Source of the DNA: Dasyornis broadbenti
Taxonomy: Eukaryota > Chordata > Aves > Passeriformes > Dasyornithidae
Direction: 5' to 3'
Assembly (NCBI GenBank): GCA_013397935.1
Contig: VZRN01006295.1
Span: forward strand, 133,020 to 197,019
DNA length: 64,000 nucleotides
The translations under genes and the position numbers were made by a program. Below are positions 61,901 to 64,000 of this stretch, piece by piece (positions within the stretch are counted from its first letter, which is position 1; every line of letters starts with the position of its first letter). The notes below the pieces were generated by a model. That model saw nothing but the letters and a program-made list of their open reading frames with translations, was not told the DNA's origin and did no database searches.

Positions 61901-63654
61901 GCTTTTCTGGATGCAGTAATTAACTGCAGGGTAGCTTGCTTTGTTTACCACCTCTTCTAGCATGAGAAGTAGGGAACATCAAAGGAAATTACACAGAGGC
62001 ATATGCAAAGCAAAGGGAGGTTGTGCTTCATGCAGGGCAAAGTTAAACTGTGTGTCTTTGCCCTGCCCCTGGGTGCTGCGGGTGCTAAAAGTTTGCATTG
62101 GTTCAACTGGCTAGATAATTATGTAGAAGAAGCTTTTGGAAAGGCTGTTTTGAGCAAACTCCTCAGATTCCTGATCATTGGAGATCTTGGAGGCTGGGGA
62201 TATATTCTGGGGCAATGTCCACTGTATGCATCTGAAAACTGCCTACATCAGGAGAACTGTTGATTCTTCCAGTAGCTTGTGTTTCTTTATTTTGCCCATG
62301 GATCACATGCTCTGTATTTCAAAAGGAACATTGCCAGAAAAGCAGGATTTCCATTGTCTACAAGAGTGGGGTTTTAGTTGTGGGTGAGTGGTCACCTCTT
62401 TGCACACAGCAACTTTAAGGACTTCGTGATTTTTCCAAACTGGGGACAACATCTGTGTCCATCTGTGCACTAATTGATCTTCTGCCTCTTCTTGCTGTTC
62501 TAGAAACTGGGACTACTGGCACTCATCAATGAGGAAAGCCATTTTCCTCAAGCTACTGACTCCACCTTACTGGAGAAGTTGAATGCCCAGCATGCTGTAT
62601 GTGATGTTTTGCTGATATTTCCTGTGCAAATTATGTAGGATCTCTTTACTAGAGAGATTCTGTAGAATTTCATGGTTCAAACATATGGGCCCATAGTTCT
62701 AGAGGCTTTTTTGGTTGTGATCCTACTTCCATGGCAATCCATATAATTTACTGTCAAGGCTGAGTTGGTTACCTGGAAGAATATATCCTTGTTACTGTTC
62801 AGTTAAAGGTTTCCATTGTGGTAAGTCAAATTCTACTCTAAATGAGAGCTCTGTCAACCTGCAGTAGCTCAGATTATTTAGATTTTCAATTTCCCTTGAT
62901 GTAATAAAGCATTCACCTTGATGTCATTTACTGAAAGTTTGCTGTTTCGTCTATCCAGATTAGTGTTACTTTTATTTGTGATCCCGGAATTATTTTTGAA
63001 TTTCTGGGATGCAAGCATATCCACCAACCTTCATAACTGCCAGTTTAAGGCAAAGCTTTTTTTCCAAAGTGCCTTTTATAGATGTGCCAGATGGGGTTCA
63101 GGTTTAGTATAATGCCTTTTTCTATACTATAAATCTGTTACTACTGCATTTGAAGCAGCCCAGACTAACAAATCCTATTATCTTTATGAGTTGCTTGTTT
63201 GCTTTTGGAGCACTAATCTTCCAGGGAGTTACTGGAAGACAGTGGTCTGTTTAGATATGGGTTGGGAGGATAATGTGACAACCCTCTCCAAATATTTTTC
63301 TCTTTTTTTTCCCTTCCAATTAGAACAATCCTTTTTATGTAAAACCAAGAGTTGCCATTCACAACTTTGGAGTGAAGCACTACGCTGGGGAGGTAATTTC
63401 TTTATTTGCTGAAATTATTCCAAGCAGAATTTTCATTAGCTTAATTTTCCCCCAAGGCTGCTCAAAATTAAGTAAAGCACTCTGTTCCCTCAGCACTTTT
63501 TACAGTACCGCTCTTGTGAGAGGTGCCTGACTGTTTGGCTTCTTGTTTGAACCAGCTCTGTTTCCTTCTAGGTCCAGTATGATGTCAGGGGGATCTTGGA
63601 GAAGAACAGAGATACTTTCAGAGATGATCTCCTGAACTTGTTACGTGAAAGCAG
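29603..63654 (+). CDS. MYO10: MYO10, unconventional myosin-X, partial (15 internal motor-domain exons)
   Basis: Myosin-X is an actin-based motor that carries cargo to filopodial tips and promotes filopodium growth. Seen: fifteen exons with GT/AG borders splice into 539 codons plus two bases with no stop or frameshift. They contain the P-loop GESGAGKT, switch I NNNSSRFG, a TEDS-site glutamate, switch II DIFGFE, the relay helix and HYAGEVQYDV. Family knowledge: full-length vertebrate myosin-X is about 2,050 residues, and its motor is followed by three IQ motifs, a stable helix, PH, MyTH4 and FERM domains. This fragment therefore covers about a quarter of the protein. The first ~40 codons are missing upstream and the gene continues past 64000. 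Class X is chosen from stretches such as ANECYRCLWKRHDNQC and LHLGNIEFITAGGAQVSFKT, which I recognise from mammalian MYO10. A myosin-X-like paralogue is possible but less likely. The class assignment is firm; the exact orthologue depends on alignment. Confidence 0.95.
34833..34936 (-). repeat. CR1 LINE 3' fragment
   Basis: ACCATAGAATCACTGAGGTT, GGAAAGGACCTCCACTCTC and TCAAGTCCAGCCTTTGACTG, then TACCACTAAACCATAGTCCC, form the antisense CR1 3' end with the 'GAGGTTGGAAAGGACCTC' variant. Minus orientation, 5'-truncated. Confidence 0.93.
40919..40953. repeat. (TTTA)n microsatellite
   Basis: About eight uninterrupted TTTA units in intron a-b; likely length-polymorphic. Confidence 0.95.
42826..43152 (+). 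repeat. CR1 LINE 3' fragment, longest copy in the window
   Basis: About 325 bases follow the CR1 3' end in sense orientation: GGAAAGATTGAGGGTGACTTTTTACAGG, the GCTTCAAACTGAAAGAGAGTAGG and TTAGATTAGACATTAGGAAGG segments, GAAGCTGTGGATGCCCCATC, CCTGGAAGTGTTAAAGGC, TTGATGATCTTTGCTC, and CCATTCTATGATTCTGTGAA at the terminus. The characteristic ATTCTATGATTCT tail is present, so the 3' end is intact while the 5' end is truncated. Confidence 0.95.
46336..46523 (+). CDS. MYO10: MYO10 coding exon b (residues 54-115 plus two bases)
   Basis: The exon has 188 bases: 62 codons and the AG of a serine codon completed by the next exon. It encodes TYIGSIVASVNPYKSIPGLY, the conserved motor-core segment with the NPY motif, then PHIFAVANECYRCLWKRHDNQ and the beta-strand CILI that leads into the P-loop. 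The donor is strong (cag/gtgagt). The acceptor is a normal AG, but the 35 bases before it are G-rich, with a run of seven G and almost no polypyrimidine tract. The exon is locally GC-rich compared with the surrounding AT-rich introns. Skipping it would join phase 0 to phase 2 and shift the frame. Confidence 0.96.
48947..48965 (-). promoter_or_regulatory. Candidate CTCF binding site
   Basis: The + strand reads AGTGCCCCCTGCTGGCCCC. Its complement, GGGGCCAGCAGGGGGCACT, matches the vertebrate CTCF core (CCAGCAGGGGGCA) throughout the essential positions, so the motif points to the minus strand. CTCF organises chromatin loops and can slow polymerase or affect exon inclusion when it lies inside genes. 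The site stands alone in an AT-rich intron. Occupancy is unknown, so this is a motif-level call only. Confidence 0.55.
50715..50740 (+). other. Potential G-quadruplex in intron b-c
   Basis: Four G-runs with loops of 4, 7 and 2 bases fit the G3+N1-7 pattern on the coding strand, so it could also form in the pre-mRNA. Confidence 0.35.
53592..53726 (+). CDS. MYO10: MYO10 coding exon c: P-loop and loop 1 (residues 116-160 plus two bases)
   Basis: The exon has 135 bases with acceptor ttctttcag and donor gtatta. Its first base completes the serine split from the previous exon. It carries the Walker A/P-loop GESGAGKTEST that binds the ATP phosphates, followed by helix KLILKFLSAMSQ and the surface loop 1 region (HSLELSSREKTSCVEQ), which tunes nucleotide exchange in myosins. 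It ends in AILES plus the first two bases of another serine. All P-loop residues needed for catalysis (the GKT lysine and threonine) are present. Confidence 0.97.
53727..54740 (+). other. MYO10: MYO10 intron c-d (1,014 bases)
   Basis: Donor gtatta, acceptor ttttcacag, phase 2. AT-rich except for a G-run cluster at 54019-54039. No repeat recognised. Confidence 0.9.
54019..54039 (+). other. Potential G-quadruplex in intron c-d
   Basis: Four GGG runs with loops of 4, 4 and 1 bases form a compact G-quadruplex pattern on the coding strand, about 290 bases downstream of the P-loop exon. G-tracts near donors can act as intronic splicing enhancers; that role is only inferred. Confidence 0.45.
54741..54865 (+). 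CDS. MYO10: MYO10 coding exon d: switch I (residues 161-202 plus one base)
   Basis: The exon has 125 bases with acceptor gttttcacag. It encodes PIMEAFGNAKTVYNNNSSRF, which contains the conserved AFGNAKT segment and the switch I motif NNNSSRFG that contacts the gamma-phosphate and magnesium. It continues as GKFIQLNICQKGNIQGGRIM-D. The last base (T) opens a tyrosine codon completed by the 14-base exon that follows. The donor is gtatcc, which lacks the consensus G at +5 and looks weak. Reading through it reaches a stop (TGA) at 54880-54882, so intron retention would truncate the protein inside the motor. Confidence 0.95.
54866..55756 (+). other. MYO10: MYO10 intron d-e (891 bases)
   Basis: It starts with the weak donor gtatcc and ends at the microexon acceptor ctggctccag. 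Phase 1. No repeat or gene seen. Confidence 0.88.
55757..55770 (+). CDS. MYO10: MYO10 coding microexon e (14 bases, residues 203-207)
   Basis: This 14-base exon sits between the acceptor ggctccag and the strong donor gtaagt. Its bases complete the split tyrosine and then encode Leu-Leu-Glu-Lys, restoring the DYLLEKNRVV sequence found across myosin motors. Without it the flanking exons (phase 1 out, phase 0 in) would be out of frame and this conserved peptide would be lost. It is far too short for ORF-based gene finders. The intron after it is only 124 bases, which suggests it may be recognised together with the next exon. I infer it from protein continuity and splice signals. Confidence 0.92.
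55895..55979 (+). CDS. MYO10: MYO10 coding exon f (residues 208-235 plus one base)
   Basis: The exon has 85 bases, with acceptor tttgacag and donor gtgagt. It encodes NRVVRQNPGERNYHIFYALL followed by AGIEEREK and the first base of an aspartate. NRV(V)RQ, GERNYHIFY and LLAG are hallmark conserved segments of the myosin upper 50-kDa subdomain. The end of the exon, EEREK, falls in a variable surface segment and differs from the mammalian sequence I recall, which has a different charged cluster here. Confidence 0.96.
55980..56651 (+). other. MYO10: MYO10 intron f-g (672 bases)
   Basis: Donor gtgagt, acceptor ccccattag with a pyrimidine-rich tract. Phase 1. AT-rich, with nothing else recognised. 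Confidence 0.9.
56652..56755 (+). CDS. MYO10: MYO10 coding exon g (residues 236-270)
   Basis: The exon has 104 bases, with acceptor ccccattag and donor gtaagt. Two bases complete the aspartate from the previous exon, followed by 34 codons: AFYLSVPENYHYLNQSGC, then IADKTINDKDSFKEVI. The motif NYHYLNQSGC is the conserved upper 50-kDa segment seen in many myosins as (Y)xYLNQSxC. It ends in phase 0. Confidence 0.96.
56756..58785 (+). other. MYO10: MYO10 intron g-h (2,030 bases)
   Basis: Donor gtaagt, acceptor gttccag, phase 0. It contains the GATG/GACA microsatellite at 57092-57132 and a short GC-richer patch at about 57680-57800. No exon or repeat family seen. Confidence 0.88.
57092..57132. repeat. 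Compound (GATG)n(GACA)n microsatellite
   Basis: GATG units switch to GACA units and then GATA, giving a compound tetranucleotide repeat in intron g-h. Confidence 0.92.
58786..58915 (+). CDS. MYO10: MYO10 coding exon h (residues 271-313 plus one base)
   Basis: The exon has 130 bases; its donor cag/gtgaga is good. It encodes TAMEVMEFSREEVQEVLRLL, then AGILHLGNIEFITAGGAQVS and FKT plus the first base of an alanine. The AGILHLGNIEF motif is a core myosin signature (usually xxILHLGNIxF), and ITAGGAQVSFKT is characteristic of myosin-X. The acceptor, acatgtcgttccag, has only a short pyrimidine tract. An ATG-initiated frame begins 36 bases upstream in the intron; that upstream part is not coding. 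Confidence 0.96.
58916..59839 (+). other. MYO10: MYO10 intron h-i (924 bases)
   Basis: Donor gtgaga, acceptor tttgccag, phase 1. AT-rich, with nothing else recognised. Confidence 0.9.
59840..59958 (+). CDS. MYO10: MYO10 coding exon i: TEDS-site region (residues 314-353)
   Basis: The exon has 119 bases, with acceptor ttgtttgccag and donor cag/gtaaag. It encodes ALGRSAELLGLDSTQLTEAL, then TQRSMILRGEEILTPLSIQQ. This part includes the actin-facing cardiomyopathy loop. Counting 16 residues back from the aspartate of DSMAMAL in the next exon lands on the first glutamate of RGEE. An acidic residue at this TEDS position is what family rules predict for a motor that does not need heavy-chain phosphorylation there. 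Confidence 0.96.
59959..60687 (+). other. MYO10: MYO10 intron i-j (729 bases)
   Basis: Donor gtaaag, acceptor tttaatgcag, phase 0. AT-rich, with nothing else recognised. Confidence 0.9.
60688..60834 (+). CDS. MYO10: MYO10 coding exon j: switch II (residues 354-402)
   Basis: The exon has 147 bases, exactly 49 codons, phase 0 at both ends, with donor gag/gtaggt. It encodes AIDSRDSMAMALYSQCFAWV, IKKINSRIRSKEDFKTIG, then ILDIFGFENFE. DSMAMALY is the myosin-X version of the DALAK segment, and DIFGFE is switch II, which couples phosphate release to lever-arm movement. Being a multiple of three, skipping it would keep frame but delete switch II and abolish motor function. Confidence 0.97.
61016..61116 (+). 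CDS. MYO10: MYO10 coding exon k: relay helix (residues 403-435 plus two bases)
   Basis: The exon has 101 bases, with acceptor cttgtctctttag and donor cag/gtaaga, after a short 181-base intron. It encodes VNRFEQFNINYANEKLQEYF, then NKHIFSLEQLEYS and the AG of a split arginine. FEQFxINYxNEKLQ is the conserved relay-helix signature of all myosins. The third residue is arginine where the mammalian MYO10 sequence, as I recall it, has histidine (VNHFEQ). It is a conservative change at a position that varies among myosins. Confidence 0.97.
61332..61398 (+). CDS. MYO10: MYO10 coding exon l: relay loop (residues 436-458)
   Basis: A short exon of 67 bases: one base completes the arginine, then 22 codons give EGLIWEDIDWTDNGECLDLI-EK. 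The donor is aag/gtaaga and the acceptor ttttccttag. It covers the relay loop that passes nucleotide state to the converter. EGL(I/V)WEDIDW.DNGECLDLIE closely follows the mammalian MYO10 sequence; isoleucine in place of valine and threonine in place of isoleucine are the visible differences. Confidence 0.96.
61399..62503 (+). other. MYO10: MYO10 intron l-m (1,105 bases)
   Basis: Donor gtaaga, acceptor ctgttctag, phase 0. Mixed composition, with no repeat or gene recognised. Confidence 0.9.
62504..62596 (+). CDS. MYO10: MYO10 coding exon m (residues 459-489)
   Basis: The exon has 93 bases, 31 codons, phase 0 at both ends. Its acceptor ttgctgttctag is good and its donor is gct/gtatgt. It encodes KLGLLALINEESHFPQATDS, then TLLEKLNAQHA. 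The GLLALINEE.xFP segment is a conserved element of the lower 50-kDa subdomain (usually GILSLLDEExxxP in other classes). The form LINEESHFPQATD fits class X. Confidence 0.96.
62597..63323 (+). other. MYO10: MYO10 intron m-n (727 bases)
   Basis: Donor gtatgt; the acceptor has a long T/C tract before aattag. Phase 0. Nothing else recognised. Confidence 0.9.
63324..63392 (+). CDS. MYO10: MYO10 coding exon n (residues 490-512)
   Basis: The exon has 69 bases, 23 codons, phase 0 at both ends. It follows a long pyrimidine tract (63301-63318) and ends in the donor gag/gtaatt. It encodes NNPFYVKPRVAIHNFGVKHY-AGE. The F.V.HYAGE motif is the actin-interface signature shared by myosins. Proline in NNPFY and histidine in AIHNF differ from the mammalian sequence I recall (NNHFY, AVNNF). 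Confidence 0.96.
63572..63654 (+). CDS. MYO10: MYO10 coding exon o (residues 513-539 plus two bases)
   Basis: This is the last exon in the window: 83 bases, acceptor tttccttctag, donor cag/gtaagt. It encodes VQYDVRGILEKNRDTFRDDL, then LNLLRES and the AG of a split codon. It is separated from the previous exon by 179 bases. (V)YDV.G.LEKNRD is a conserved lower 50-kDa segment leading to loop 2 and the actin-binding surface, whose exons lie beyond 64000. Confidence 0.97.
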
Positions 63655-64000
63655 GTAAGTTTCTGCGATTTTCATTAAGGACATGATACTAAGGGGTGTT
63701 GTATCAACTAATTCTGCCAGGATTTATCACCTAATTCTGCTGGGGTTTGAGTATGTTAGATGTTGCATAGCATCAGACCTTGACAGACTTGAAAAGATCA
63801 TAGAATGAAATAGAAATGAGCATATCATATGATAGAAATGAGCATATCAGAGTTGCCTGTAAGCAGATCTGACTGTAATTGGTCCTCACAAAGTCGGGTT
63901 TACCCTACATTGTGGAGTACCTTGTTGCTGTTCAATTCGGGAGAGTTCCTAGGGAACTCACTTGCTACTCTGTAATGAGTAAGGATGCTGGAAGCTGGTC
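63655..64000 (+). other. MYO10: Start of the next MYO10 intron, with two short tandem duplications
   Basis: It begins with a consensus gtaagt donor. Two small imperfect duplications lie here: an 18-base unit at 63708-63725 and 63731-63748, and an identical 18-base unit at 63810-63827 and 63832-63849. A CATAGAAT trace at 63799-63806 resembles a CR1 tail but is too short to call. The next exon is outside the window. Confidence 0.8.

Noticed and set aside
63797..63812. CATAGAAT word as another CR1 tail
   Set aside because: Too short, with no adjoining CR1 homology.

Overview
The window is vertebrate nuclear DNA, most likely from a bird. The evidence is long AT-rich introns with canonical GT/AG splice sites, a low density of interspersed repeats, and at least five truncated CR1-type LINE 3' ends, including one ending in the typical ATTCTATGATTCTG-like tail. 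There is also one old MIR-type SINE relic. A turtle or crocodilian cannot be excluded from the sequence alone. There are no bacterial-type features (operons, ribosome binding sites, CRISPR).

One gene is supported: MYO10 (unconventional myosin-X), on the + strand. Fifteen consecutive coding exons lie between 29603 and 63654. They join without a frame break into 539 codons plus two bases, running from the end of the N-terminal SH3-like subdomain into the lower 50-kDa part of the motor. Visible landmarks are the P-loop GESGAGKT, switch I NNNSSRFG, the TEDS-site glutamate, switch II DIFGFE and the HYAGEVQYDV signature. The first exon(s), coding for about 40 N-terminal residues, were not found and should lie upstream. 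The rest of the motor, the IQ motifs, the helix and the PH, MyTH4 and FERM tail lie downstream.

Layout: 1-29602 is upstream intronic sequence with a GC-rich patch near 0.7-1.0 kb, a MIR relic at 7.7 kb, CR1 fragments at 12.8, 14.1 and 20.0 kb, a GC-rich block at 21.1-22.3 kb and a 13-N assembly gap inside a poly-T run. The first visible exon at 29.6 kb is followed by a 16.6-kb intron (CR1 at 34.8 and 42.8 kb) and a 7.1-kb intron holding a strong CTCF-motif match. From 53.6 kb the exons become dense, including a 14-base microexon at 55757-55770.

I found no previously undescribed system. The most useful leads are the microexon with its weak upstream donor, the pyrimidine-poor acceptor of the 46.3-kb exon, the candidate CTCF site, and a few unexplained GC-rich or strand-asymmetric intronic blocks.
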